From NCBI GenBank assembly GCA_946902985.2, contig OX336389.2, positions 339,610,444 through 339,674,443 of the forward strand: a stretch of DNA of 64,000 nucleotides. The letters are read 5' to 3'. The notes beneath the pieces are model-generated. The model had not been told where the DNA came from, did no database searches, and saw only the letters and a list, made by a program, of their open reading frames with translations. The first letter of the stretch is position 1. Each line of letters opens with the position of its first letter. Source of the stretch: Meconema thalassinum. Taxonomy: Eukaryota; Arthropoda; Insecta; Orthoptera; Tettigoniidae. Positions 11,880-22,040 of this stretch are shown piece by piece. Made by a program: the position numbers and the translations under genes.

Positions 11880-12590
11880 GTCTAATTACTCACCTTTTTG
11901 ACCTGAGTTACTCACCTTTTAACCGTAGTTACTCACCTTATTTCTCACAATTACAGTCCATTCTACTCAAGATCCCCTTATTTATCACGATTACACTCCA
12001 TTCTACCTAAGATTACACCTCTTAATCACCTGTAGATACTCACCTTATTTCTCAAAATTATACTTCTTTCTATTCAAGATTACACCTCTTTATCGCCCGT
12101 AGTTACTCACCTTATTTCTCAAAACTACACTTCTTTCTACTTAAGATTACCTTTCTTTATCACCCGTAATTACTCACCTTATTTCTCAAAATTACATTTC
12201 TTTCTACTTCAGATTACCTTTCTTTATCACCCGTAATTACTCACCTTATTTCTCAAAATTACATTTCTTTCTACTTCAGATTACCTTTCTTTATCACCCG
12301 TAATTACTCACCTTATTTCTTAAAATTACACTTCTTTCTACTTCAGATTACCTTTCTTTCGCGGAATCCGTATTCACTCACTTTATTTCTCAAAATTACA
12401 CTTCTTTCTACTTAAAATTACCTTTCTTTCGCGGAATCCGTATTCACTTACTTTATTTCTAAAAATTACACTTCTTTCTACTCATGATTACCTTTCTTTA
12501 TCACCCGTAGTTATTCACCTTATTTCTCAAGATTACACTTCTTTCTACTCAAGATTACATTTCTTTCGCGGAATCCGTATGACCAATAAA
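11880..12590 (-). repeat. 67-bp tandem repeat, about 10 copies, inside LTR element
   Basis: Units carry ACTCACCTTATTTCTCAAAA and TTACACTTCTTTCTACT plus TTTCTTTATCACCCGTA. The word ACTCACC recurs at 12172, 12239 and 12306, a 67-bp period; other units diverge, and some carry TTTCGCGGAATCCGTA instead of the TATCACCCGTA end. It occupies the place where the rest of Pol would be expected. Confidence 0.9.
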
Positions 12591-12679
12591 ATTTGATTTC
12601 TCCACTATAAAAAATGACTTACCTTTAAATCCTTGCATTACCATCCTAGCTACTGAAATATTAACTGTTCACAAAAATC

Positions 12680-12945
12680 TACCTAATTAAATTACGGGCA
12701 TCAAAATATAGCTTTACTTTCATTTCTGACTTGGGAACTACCATTAACGAATTAATATATGGGCTAATATAGGGTTCTATAATTGTATCTTGCAACATGC
12801 TTTCAATCTGCCTTCTCACAGCTTCCTGGAATTTGTAAGGCACGGGGTAGCGATGACCTACAAAAATACTGCGATCATGTACATATAATGAATGTTCGTA
12901 GCAATTAGCTAATCCAATACGGTTCTCAAATATATACTAATTCTC
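12680..12945 (-). pseudogene. Reverse transcriptase N-terminal fragment
   Basis: The minus strand reads GHRYPVPYKFQEAVRRQIES followed by MLQDTIIEP and SPYINSLMVVPK and then FDARNLI. This is the fingers and early palm portion of a Ty3/gypsy-type reverse transcriptase; the usual SPWxSPxVxVxKKDG block and the DxRxLN block are visible in altered form. The text ends after the DARNL block, and the catalytic YxDD motif, RNase H and integrase are not found anywhere in the element. An in-frame stop lies just upstream at about 12940. It belongs to the pol gene of the LTR element and follows the protease in the expected order. Confidence 0.85.
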
Positions 12946-13161
12946 TTACAACACCTCCAACAATCGATCCACACGATCACTCTCTAACGCACTCTGTAAT
13001 GCAGCCTCACGCAAGTAATCTTCTAGATAATCCTTCGTCATCATACTGCCTAAAAATGTAAAAAAAAAACAAGGTTCCCTCTCAAGAGATACCCCAACAA
13101 TCTCACCAATAACCTCACTACAAATACCGACTCCTTTAGTCGTTAATACCTCCTCAATCAT
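12946..13161 (-). pseudogene. Pol linker between protease and reverse transcriptase
   Basis: An open stretch of 71 codons beginning MIEEVLTTKGVGICSEVIGE ends with SDRVDRLLEVL at a stop next to the reverse transcriptase fragment. It lies where Ty3-type Pol proteins have a poorly conserved linker between protease and reverse transcriptase. The helical acidic end before the stop fits the segment that precedes the FxNRIGLxxxYEH text seen at 12866-12940. No catalytic motif is visible. I assign it by position and by its fit to the following frame, and cannot rule out that part of it is chance. Confidence 0.55.
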
Positions 13162-13230
13162 ACATATTTTCTTAGAACCACCATATAACTTACTTCAATT
13201 ATTAAATGACATGATCATATCTCCTCCCAT

Positions 13231-13690
13231 TCATCTGAATTTAACACTACCCTCCTTATAACATAGCTGTGCAGAATGTTGCGACATCCTGTCCGAACCC
13301 ATAATTAGTGAATATACCAGATTTGGAATCAAAAAACATACTTGTGTTCCAATCTTACTTTCTTTTAAAATTTCTGCAACCACTTGTTTAGAAATTATGC
13401 GGAATATCTTTCCCATCACAGTTAACACAATAGTAGTTCTAATTGGAATTTCCTATATTTTTTATACCATGTTCCTTCCTATTATTATAAAATGCTGCAC
13501 TGATGCAAGAAACCTGACAGCCACTGTCAAAAAGTGTATCGATACACGCCCCTAACACTTGTAATTTTTCGACTGAGTAAAAATTAATAACGGTAGGTTC
13601 TTTAGATACCTCCATAAATTCACTTAATAATTCATTACGGATATTTAGGTCATACGGTTCGCTCAAAATAGTAATACCGACTTACATAAC
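13231..13690 (-). pseudogene. Retropepsin-like aspartic protease of the LTR element
   Basis: In retroelements this enzyme cleaves the Gag-Pol precursor. The first frame (13666-13439) carries GACIDTLFDSGCQVSCIS, where DSG is the catalytic D-S/T-G triad in its usual hydrophobic setting. A stop at 13439-13441 breaks the frame. The second frame (13428-13231) includes VCFLIPNLVYSLIMGSD, equivalent to the late I-L/M-G-x-D signature of retropepsins. Together they span about a full protease domain. The gene sits between the Gag-like region upstream and reverse transcriptase downstream on the minus strand, as in Ty3/gypsy elements. The broken frame makes it inactive. Confidence 0.8.
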
Positions 13691-13770
13691 TACTCTATCT
13701 GGCATTTTTAAGTTCTTATCACCTTCTTCTTCGCTTCTATATTTATTTATAGTTACGCTCTCTTCTCTCC

Positions 13771-14289
13771 TCATAACAATAGTTTCTTCCTCCCCGTACT
13801 ATATTTATTAATAGTAACGCTGTATTTCGCCTTTCCGCCTATCACTTCCCCTATTCTACCTTCTATGGCACGCCACTGCACCTCATAATCTTTCTCTCTC
13901 TCTTTCATCCCATTTTCCCTTTCCTCTATCAATTTAATCCATTTCTCTTTCATTTTACTTCTTAAAGATCTTCCTGCATACCTTCCCTTCATTTCTCCAC
14001 TATCTCTCCCCACCATTTCCTCTAACATCGTGTTTTGCTTGTGCTTTCTCTTCCTATTCTTGAGATTCCTTATCTCAGTCTTCTGCTTTTCTTGTTCAAT
14101 AATTATGTCTTTCTGACTATGACTTAACGCACGCTTCTTTATCTCTGTTAATTTCATATTAACTTCCTCTATACAGGCTTTGAATTCTTCCCTGGTCTGC
14201 CTAATCTCTTCATATATGATTTTCTGCATTTCTATTTCTTGAGCGCTTAGTACTTTATTTGTATTACATACTTCCGCTCTTTCTTTCAA
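13771..14289 (-). pseudogene. Coiled-coil basic region, probably late Gag
   Basis: An open frame of 172 codons is rich in Lys, Arg and Glu, with segments such as IIYEEIRQTREEFKACIEEV and EKQKTEIRNLKNRKRKHKQN, which predict long charged helices or a coiled coil. It starts just after a stop at 14291 that ends the acidic repeat region, and it ends before the protease. By position it is the C-terminal part of Gag or a Gag-Pol junction. I see no CCHC zinc knuckle, which many Gag proteins carry, and no capsid signature I can name. It may once have been continuous with the acidic repeats. Confidence 0.55.
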
Positions 14290-14290
14290 A

Positions 14291-15860
14291 TTATTCTCTT
14301 TTTTTTATTAATCCATATCTTAATATCTTCTTTTTCTCCTCTTTCTTACTACGTTCTATAATCTTTTCTACAGGTATCCAGCTTTCACCTATCATCTCCG
14401 CTACCTCAGCTGACTGCTGTTCCTCACCTAAGCTACTTTCACCTATGTCTGTCCTACTTTCACCTACACTCGTCTCCAAATACTGCACATTTACTTCACA
14501 ATCCTCTACCGTCTCTACCAACTCTACTATGCTTTCTCCTACTATCTTCGCTAACTGCTCTTCCTCATCTAAGCTAATTTCACCTGTGTATGTCCTAGTT
14601 TCACCTACACTCGTCTCTAAATACTGCACATCTACTTCACAATCCTCTATCGTCTCTATCATCTCTACTGTGCTTTCTCCTACTATCTTCGCTAACTGCT
14701 CTTCCTCATCTAAGCTACTTTCACCTATGTCTGTCATACTTTCACCTACACTCGTCTCTAAATACTGCACATCTACTTCACAATCCTCTACCGTCTCTAC
14801 CAACTCTACTATGCTTTCTCCTACTATCTTCGCTAACTGATCTTCCTCAGCTAAGCTAATTTCACCTATGTCTGTCCTAGTTTCACCTACACTCGTCTCT
14901 AAATACTGCACATCTACTTCACAATCCTCTACCGTCTCTACCAACTCTACTATGCTTTCTCCTACTATCTTCGCTCTTCCTCATCTAAGCTAATTTCACC
15001 TATGTCTGCCCTAGTTTCACCTACACTCGTCTCTAAATACTGCACATCTACTTCACAATCCTCTATCGTCTCTATCAACTCTACTGTGCTTTCTCCTACT
15101 ATCTTCACTAACTGCTCTTCCTCATCTAAGCTACTTTCACCTATGTCTGTCATACTTTCACCTACACTCGTCTCTAAATACTGCACATCTACTTCACAAT
15201 CCTCTACCGTCCCTACCAACTCTACTATGCTTTCTCCTACTATCTTCGCTAACTGATCTTCCTCATCTAAACTAATTTCACCTATGTCTGTCCTAGTTTC
15301 ACCTACACTTGTCTCTTAATACTGCGCGTCTACTTCACAATCCTCTATCGTCTCTATCAACTCTACTGTTCTTTCTCCTACTATCTTCGCTAACTGCTCT
15401 TCCTCATCTAAGCTACTTTCACCTATGTCTGTCATACTTTCACCTACACTCGTCTCTAAATACTGCACATCTACTTCACAATCCTCTACCGTCTCTACCA
15501 ACTCGACCATGCTTTCTCCTACTATCTTCGCTAACTGCTCTTCCTCATCTAAGCTAATTTCACCTATGTCTGTCCTAGTTTCACCTACAATCGTCTCTCA
15601 ATACTGCACATCTACTTCACAATCCTCTACCGTCTCTACCAACTCTACTATGCTTTCTCCTACTATCTTCGCTAACTGCTCTTCCTCAGCTAAGCTAATT
15701 TCACCTATGTCTGTCCTAGTTTCACCTACACTCGTCTATAAATACTGCACGTCTACTTCACAATCCTCTATCGTCTCTATCAACTCTACTATGTTTTCTC
15801 CTACTATCTTCGCTAACTGCTCTTCCTCATCTAAGCTAATTTCACCTATTCTCTCCCTCA
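14291..15860 (-). pseudogene. Gag-like protein with ten 47-residue acidic repeats
   Basis: Ten tandem 141-bp units encode a 47-residue acidic repeat with the core EDCEVDVQYLETSVGE. Unit anchors on the plus strand are at 14461, 14602, 14743, 14884, 15018, 15159, 15300, 15441, 15582 and 15723, so the period is exactly 141 except one unit shortened by 7 bp near 14970, which breaks the frame. Units come in types, LIETIEDCE or LVETVEDCE, and TRTDIGEISL or SMTDIGESSL, partly alternating. The three high-coordinate stops fall at the same YLET site. Each unit has one Cys. After the repeats the frame ends with a basic tail, IIERSKKEEKKK. The function is unknown; position after the leader points to Gag. 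Confidence 0.8.
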
Positions 15861-15992
15861 TCCGCTTCTGACGTTCTCTAACTGAGTTCTCCATCCACTC
15901 CTAATGTTCCTTATTGCTATCTTCTAGCATCTCGTATATCGCCTTACATATCTCCCTACTCATCTCCTGAATATTCTTATCATTGTCCTGTT

Positions 15993-16280
15993 TCATCTCC
16001 AAAAAATTCCTATCATCGCATCAAATTTATTTTCCGAAATATCCAACGGCTTTTGTTTCTCCTGCCCTCCACTAGTCTCAGGATTTATTTCAGGATGTAC
16101 TTCTATATTCGTCTCAGGGTTAATCTCGGGATTATTCTCAGGATTACTCTTAATATTTACCTCCGACATCTTGGTATAATCCACTACACTCTCAGCCTCA
16201 GTACCACTATCAACTTTCGTATAATTAGCTTTCTCGCCTTTACCCCTACTCCTCAATTTCCTTTGTTCCTCATCCGCCAT
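15993..16280 (-). pseudogene. Start of the Gag-like frame
   Basis: The frame opens with MADEEQRKLRSRGKGEKANY at 16280 (a further Met lies upstream at 16292) and runs to a stop at 15993. It contains a short Pro-Glu-Asn repeat, NPENNPEINPETNIEVHPEI, made of degenerate NPE(I/T)-type units. A frame change near 16020 leads into a helical stretch, EMKQDNDKNIQEMSREICKA, that joins the acidic repeats. It is the first coding sequence after the LTR and primer-binding region, so it is most likely the N-terminus of Gag. No matrix or capsid fold can be recognised by eye. Confidence 0.6.
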
Positions 16281-16439
16281 CTCGAAGTACACCGTATATA
16301 ATTTACCGTTCCAAAATTCACCTCACTTTCCCCCAAAATCAATCACTAATAATACACTAATTCACTTCACTTTCCCCCTAAATCACTGACAATTTGCACT
16401 GAATTTACACTCCTTCCGTAAATATCGTTAGGTTTTCGT

Positions 16440-16505
16440 GCCGCATAGTTGGGGGCCATTTGTCATGGTTTTATACTTAATCTTCCCCACTAGTTGGGCG
16501 TTATT
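16440..16505 (-). promoter_or_regulatory. Primer-binding-site-like modules next to 5' LTR
   Basis: Directly after the LTR end (CCATTACA) the minus strand reads AATAACGCCCAACTAGTGGGG, close to the lysine-tRNA-type TGGCGCCCAAC primer site. A second similar module, CATGACAAATGGCCCCCAAC, follows at 16440-16470. The same pair of words occurs twice more inside the LTR end. Confidence 0.65.
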
Positions 16506-18437
16506 TGTAATGGTTTTAGAGCGTAATGACCCTCGTTGAGGCAGCCATTTGTAATGTGTTTGATAGAACTGAATCTTGTTAATAAGAAAGCTCCTCTGTT
16601 GGGCGTTCAAATGTAATGGTTTATTATAATAATAAGAAAAATGTTAATATGCAAAGCTAATTAATTAAATAGTCGCCCACTTTTGGGTGATCAAAATGAA
16701 ACAGTTAATTGTGTATTAATCTAATAGTGTATCTGTATTGTTGTCAGCTTCACTAAAAAAAAGTACATAATGTGTAGTATTATATGTAGCCAAGGGCGCC
16801 AGACCATTTATATATCATGATCAAAATAATATATTAAACCTCGGTTAAACAGAGGTAGAGCATCGAAATTCCTATCTCCAGTCGTAGTGAAACTTACGTA
16901 GTCTAACCTTTCGATAATTAGTTCAGGAGTGTGGTGTTGCCTTATAGTAATTTCTAGCTACTAAAGGAAACCAGTCAAACATTTGAATTTAAAAATTAAT
17001 TTAATATATAAAAACAACAAGTGCAAAAAGAATAAAATACTAAAGATAATAATAATGAAAATGAAAATCCACAGCCTGCTTCCAGTCTCCGACCGGGTCA
17101 GGAATGGAATGAATGAAGCCCCCATCTAGCGGCGAGGATATGAAATGTGCCGGCTGCCGAGGCCTGACGCACTCCTCTGGGACAATGATTAAATGAATGA
17201 CAGATGAAATGAAATGATAGTGGAGAGTGTTACTGGAATGAAATTTTGACAGGGAAAACCGGAGTACCCGGAGAAAAACCTGTCGGCCTCCGTTTTGTCC
17301 AGCACAGATCTCACATGGAGTGACCGGGATTTGAACCACGGATCCAGCGGTGAGAGGCCGGCGTGCTGCCGCCTAAGCCACGGAGGCTTCTACTAAAGAT
17401 AATAATAATAATAAATTAAATAATCTACTGAATTTACTTGTATTATGGGTCTTGATTGGAAATTGAAGTATACTGAGTTAATTGAATAAAATATAGATTG
17501 AATTTAATAAGCATGAGAGCCTTCTGATTTGACTGGAGTATAACTGTTTAAATCGCTCACCACATTGAAGATCTTTGTAGTCGGATTGTTGCGTAAAGAG
17601 TTCCTGATGGCCCTAATCTTCCTCAACGTAATAAATTTTTATGTGGATGACGGAATAAATTCCAAAAATCATCCCTGTGACAATAGCCTCGTACACAACA
17701 ATATCACAGTTTGATGAGACAGAATGTCTTATCAAATTCACATACTTAATAGTCAACTGTCTAGTTTAGAACTGCGTTACAGACTCCATCTCGCTACAAG
17801 TTCCATTCCTCTGCTCCACTCAGCACCATTCCCTCTCCTCCAGCAATTCAATAATAATAATCCCTTTGGGCGGCCGTCATATATATAACGTTCCCAGGTA
17901 AGGCACGTGTCTATCCCCTCTTCTGAGGTCGCTAGGCAATATTATCCCGCCTTTCACATATCAACAATGACAATACTTCTTTGTAGCATTTCTCGGGAGG
18001 TCCAGCCCACCTTTTGTATAAAGTTGCAAAGGACTCATTCATCGGCCCAGCATTGTTAGTGGCAAGTCTTCATAGAATCCCTTCTTAGTATGATTTGTAT
18101 ACTGGTAGAATACTTGATGTGAAAGACATAAGTGTCTATTTATGCCATTTCCAAGAAGCGGTATATAAGCCGGCCTTCCGTAAACACCCTCTTCTTCTCT
18201 TGTTCGAATTTTCTTCAGAAATAATATTCAGTCAAGCGTCTAACTTATTTCAAATATAATGTGTATCGCTCCAAGTCCTTTCAATTGCCATAATATTCTA
18301 CATTACCGCATAATAATAGATATAAACATATTAGTTAACATAATAACTAATTAAAGGTAAAAATGAAAAATTAAAAAAATATTGAGAATAATAATAATAA
18401 AATTATATCATTCTGGTCACAAATTGGGACCATCACA
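16506..18437 (-). repeat. 5' LTR of the Ty3-like element, carrying a SINE
   Basis: This is the partner of 9423-10993, longer mainly because of the SINE and its duplication (17038-17409). It starts TGTGATGGTCCC and ends CCATTACA on the minus strand. Confidence 0.93.
17057..17390 (-). mobile_element. tRNA-derived SINE inserted in the LTR
   Basis: On the minus strand the head GCCTCCGTGGCTTAGGCGGC gives an A box and GTGGTTCAAATCCCGG a B box. The tail at 17057-17070 is GAAAATGAAAA-like. The target duplication TACTAAAGATAATAATAAT is perfect at 17038-17056 and 17391-17409. The other LTR has one copy of this sequence and no SINE, so it is the empty site. Confidence 0.95.
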
Positions 18438-18539
18438 ATCCGACTGGTAGTTCCAGAGATTAGCGCGTTTAAACACACAAGCAAACACACAAACTCTTCA
18501 GCTTTAGTATATATATATTATTTTGATATATTTTGAAGA

Positions 18540-18602
18540 TTGGTTGGTTGGTTCTTAAGTTTAGGGGCTGCGACAACGCGGTCATGTAGCCCCGTAATTT
18601 TG
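18540..18602 (-). mobile_element. SINE tail fragment
   Basis: GGGGCTGCGACAACGCGGTC and ATGTAGCCCC match the tail module of the abundant SINE family seen at 62,040, 28,380 and elsewhere. Only the tail is present. Confidence 0.6.
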
Positions 18603-20080
18603 AAGATTACAACTCACATAAAGTTCAATGATCATAAACATGTTTTATTCTGTTAATATAACTTACAGAATTTTATAAAGTAACTGATAAATAATTTTTA
18701 ACATTCTGTAAGGAGTAATGGGTGAGATAATAACACTTCTACGATTTCCTCTAGACCACAGATTACCTACTACTACAGATAGCCGACAGCCATGCTAATT
18801 CTTGGTCACTAAAACTTCAGCGCTGTCTGGTGTTTGACCGCGGTACTAGTTGAGCACGGCCGTGCGGGTAGCCTACCCCACCCCTTCCCCTCGTTCCGCT
18901 AAATATTCTCGTCCTAACTGCTCTGCCCACTTCAATGTTCCGAAAATCACAATCTTCCCAATACTTATAGCACACGTTTTTAAGTGTGGAGATAATAATA
19001 TGATCTACACGAAATAAATCACTTTCAAAATAGCAATAACAGTTTTTTTTAAATAATACCAAAGTGGGAAATTGTGAATTCCGGAACTCTGAAATGAGCA
19101 ATCACAGCATTTAGGACATGACCTCATCAATAATTTACATGTTTACATTTCTTTCAGTTGCAATTGGAGCATATTGCATTGACAAGAATTAGGCTACTAT
19201 AAGGTCTGCAGCATATTATTACTCAATTAAAAAAAATGGTCCCTTCCAATTAACCACAGTAGGCCCAATTATAGCCGATTAGTTCAGAGATTAAACTAGA
19301 AAGGAAAAGTACTGGGAAGGGAGAATATTCATATCTTAAAATGATTGATGCTGTTCGCAATAACGGGAAAATTTTAAGAGAGAATACCAAGGAAATAGGT
19401 GGTGTAACCTGATCCTCATCACACTAAAATTGTTAGTGTAATTAATGCCAAATTCATTAGTTTCAGAAAAATAATTGGATATCACAAAATTTATATACAG
19501 TAGTTCATTTGATATTCCCTTTAAAATATATCCATTCCACCAATTTTGAAGGGTGAAATACAGTAAGTACATGTACATAAACAAATTTCATGGCACACTA
19601 ATACAGTAAATTCTATGACATGCTGTGAAGGGGAAAGGAGAAATATGACTTTCAATGAAAAACAAGAAACACACTCAATACTGCTAGAAATCATCATGTT
19701 TTATTTAAAAAGTTTGTCAACGAAGAAAAAATAACAGGGAGAGCCAAAATCAAACTTAGCAAAAATACAGTAATCAAATCTGGTCCTTTTAAAAGTATGT
19801 GTTGAGGCATGTTCTTCTTTCTTGCCAAGGTATAACGGTAGGCTACAGCACATGATAATGGACCTATTACCTCCTTGACGCCATGGCTGACACCGATGAA
19901 CCGCAAATTCCTACAACACATGCAAGTTTGTATGTTGAAACAGTTAACTTAATAAATGTGTAATGCTTGAAATGGAGAACTTGAATTTGCTGTTATGTGT
20001 ATGTTTGCACCTACTATAACTATATTTTAAAAGAATCTCTTATTGTAGAATCATTGTGTTTTTTATATTAATTTTAGGGC
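18603..20080. other. No gene seen
   Basis: AT-rich sequence with no open frame that looks coding and no repeat I recognise. A GC-richer patch lies at 18835-18900. Confidence 0.4.
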
Positions 20081-20084
20081 TTTT

Positions 20085-20945
20085 GATAACATATTCATTT
20101 AGCCCCATATATTTGGAAGTGTATAGGATTTATATGATAATCTCTGTTATTGTGGTATCTGTAGTAGTGTGTAGGCTATACTTTCTGTAATTCAGATGAG
20201 GACTGGAAAGGTGGCAGCCATAGTTAGGGACATTTATTTTTAAGAATTTTTAATAATATGTACTAAAATGAAATTGAAATACCAACAGGAACAGTTACAA
20301 ATTCCCTGTCCACTCAGCCAAGATAATTCTGCAGATCTCTCCTGTGGGCCTCAACATTATTTTATTTTATTCCTTTCCTGATGGAAATCCGGTAGTACCT
20401 TATTTCAACTCCTGGGGCACCTCCCCAAGCCTGTCCCTTATAAAGCTACACACACTACTACAGTCATCACATAATCGGAGCAATTCTACCCACACCCAAC
20501 TGCATGGGGCTGATGACCAAGATGTCCCAAGCCCATAAAATGAATTAACAGCAGACAAAATCAAGTCATTATGTTATTTTGTGTTGTGTTGGATTCTGAC
20601 ACATGTATGTGTTTGACAGAGTGCCATTTAAGCTCATGAATAGGAATGAATGAATACGACTACCCTACTTGTTTTCGGATTTACAGGAGGCAGTCAAGAT
20701 GGGAATTACCTAGAAATTTAAATTCTGTATGTGTGGGAACCCATGATAAACCACTTGCTGGGTGGCTAAGCGGAGAATCAAACCCAACATTTCCCAGTTT
20801 ACCTCACTAGGCTGTGTGTACCCTGTTCTTACCCTCAGACTAGAATTAGATTTCTTGACATTCAGCAATCAAACATGGACCCCAGAAGTGTCAACCAAGA
20901 ACTATACCACCTGGTTGGTCTCATTTATTTTTAAGAATAATATGT
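20085..20945 (-). mobile_element. SINE split by a second, inverted SINE copy
   Basis: Tail-like text (ATTTAGCCCCATATATTTGG) at 20085-20225 and head-side text (GATAAACCACTTGC, CCTCAGACTAGAATTAGATT) at 20690-20930 look like the two parts of one minus-strand SINE. Between them at about 20335-20560 lies a plus-strand partial copy ending GGGGCTGATGACCAAGATGT and CCCATAAAATGAATTAACA. Two similar stretches, TTTATTTTTAAGAA with AATAATATGTACT and GAAATTGAAAT, occur at 20231-20283 and 20924-20968. Confidence 0.6.
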
Positions 20946-21429
20946 ACTGAAAAGAAATTGAAATTGATCCAAGTTATTTATTTTTACTGTGCTTCGAATG
21001 GAGGTTGCGGCGTTGTGTATAGTGCAGCCATTATATCCAATGTTGCAATGAGTAAATGTTCCCCGATATTGGTATAGGACACATTACCTGTATGTACTCT
21101 GAATAAGTGAAGCAATAGAGCAATACTTAATTAAATTACTAGAACTGAAAGTACCGGTAACAATTCCATAGCCAAAATTGTGACGTGCCTTTTATTTCTT
21201 AGTTGTTTTGCATAAAATACCATACTAAGAGTGTAGAGTTGAAATACAACTTGAACAAGAACACGACAGCCTAGAATAAATACACACGAGACACGAAAAT
21301 AGAGCACTTTAGAACAGTAACGAGAGCGAACTTTCAGTGGAGATGTTGGCAACCATGTGAATACAAACAATTTATGACCAGAACGTAAAACTATGCCAGC
21401 GCTCAGAGCATGTTAAAACAATTGGGATC
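20946..21429. other. No gene seen
   Basis: No coding signal and no repeat recognised. Confidence 0.4.
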
Positions 21430-21562
21430 AGTTCAGTCGTTTGCAAACGACTTGTTTATGTTAAGGTGAGTAGTCGTTGAATTCATTCGACTGTTTACTA
21501 AAAGCAGTCAAACAAGTCGATGGTTTTAACTTTTGTCAGTCGACTACTGATGCCCATCTCTA
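21430..21562. repeat. AGTCGTTTGCAAACGACT repeat, copy 1
   Basis: The segment has the perfect 18-bp palindrome CAGTCGTTTGCAAACGACTT core, then GTGAGTAGTCGTTGAATTCA and AAAAGCAGTC, and ends GCCCATCTCTAC. That end resembles the TAGAGATGGGC terminus of hAT-type MITEs; the partner end was not found. Confidence 0.75.
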
Positions 21563-21894
21563 CAAACCAATTGACAACCAGAATCAATTTGAGCGTACAC
21601 ACCCTCCGACTGGCTAAAATGCTATTAATATTGGATCCCAATATAAAATATTTTCTGATTTAATTTTCCTGGAAAATCTATTCTATGTTTGCATCGATCA
21701 TTACCATCACGCTATGGGGAGAATTTCATAATAATTTTCTTGTAATTCATTTATCACGTGGTAGAATAAATGAATGAAATTCAATCATAAAATAAATAGA
21801 ACTCTAAGCCATAATTGGTAAGCCCATGTTCAAGTTGTGTAATAATTCAAGAATGCACCCAATTCTCATTAAAAGTGTATAGACTGTGTTAAGG

Positions 21895-22040
21895 AGTTCA
21901 AACATAACCTAAATATTGAATGCTTAACATTTCCAATGAAATGACATACATATATATTTGGACAACTGGACGTAGGCTATTTCATTGAAAGAATCAACGA
22001 ACAAGAAACTGTATAAAACTATAGGCACCTACAGCCGTCA
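21895..22040. repeat. Direct repeat, copy 1 (partner 22758-22878)
   Basis: Both copies share CATAACCTAAATATTGAATG, GGCTATTTCATTGAAAGAAT and AAAACTATAGGCACCTACAG, with small indels. They flank a segment of about 0.7 kb that contains the LINE knuckle fragment and another shorter duplication (22430-22500 and 22607-22665). Confidence 0.85.

Larger units (their letters stand above)
9423..18437 (-). mobile_element. Ty3-like LTR retrotransposon, internally deleted
   Basis: Two near-identical direct repeats (9423-10993 and 16506-18437) bound a 5.5 kb interior. LTRs start TGTGATGG and end CCATTACA on the minus strand. The flanks are a 4-bp duplication, ATCC at 9419-9422 and ATCC at 18438-18441. The uninterrupted Helitron copy at 41640-41700 has the matching unfilled sequence. 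Minus-strand order is LTR, primer-binding-like modules, a Gag-like acidic and coiled-coil region, an aspartic protease, the start of reverse transcriptase, a 67-bp tandem repeat, LTR. The reverse transcriptase catalytic core, RNase H and integrase are absent. Stops and frameshifts are throughout, so it is a fossil, though the LTRs remain very alike. Confidence 0.93.
7432..18520 (-). mobile_element. Helitron, copy 1, split by an LTR retrotransposon
   Basis: Two pieces, 7432-9422 and 18438-about 18520, form one minus-strand non-autonomous Helitron. Read on the minus strand, the 3' end is a GC-rich hairpin (complement of GCCCGGCTTCGCCCGC) followed by CTAG and a host T, as is usual for Helitrons. 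The 5' end near 18520 contains the conserved stretch AAAGCTGAAGAG and GAACTACCAGTCGGAT. The two halves line up with the plus-strand copy at 41575-46852, including the join at the LTR insertion. The interior has a 130-bp minisatellite and a GGTGGT-rich tract. No Rep/helicase is encoded. The termini resemble the Lep1-type Helitrons that I remember from insects. Confidence 0.85.

Noticed and set aside
11880..12590. CRISPR-like array of 67-bp repeats
   Set aside because: Units are directly adjacent with no spacers, AT-rich and inside a eukaryotic retroelement.
14259..15871. Long Ser/Thr/Pro-rich frames on the plus strand across the repeats
   Set aside because: They are the antisense of the acidic 47-residue repeats, which are in element order on the minus strand and have biased acidic helices.
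20231..20968. 45-bp repeats as target duplications of an insertion
   Set aside because: Too long and diverged for a normal target duplication and the inside is itself a rearranged SINE; local rearrangement is more likely.
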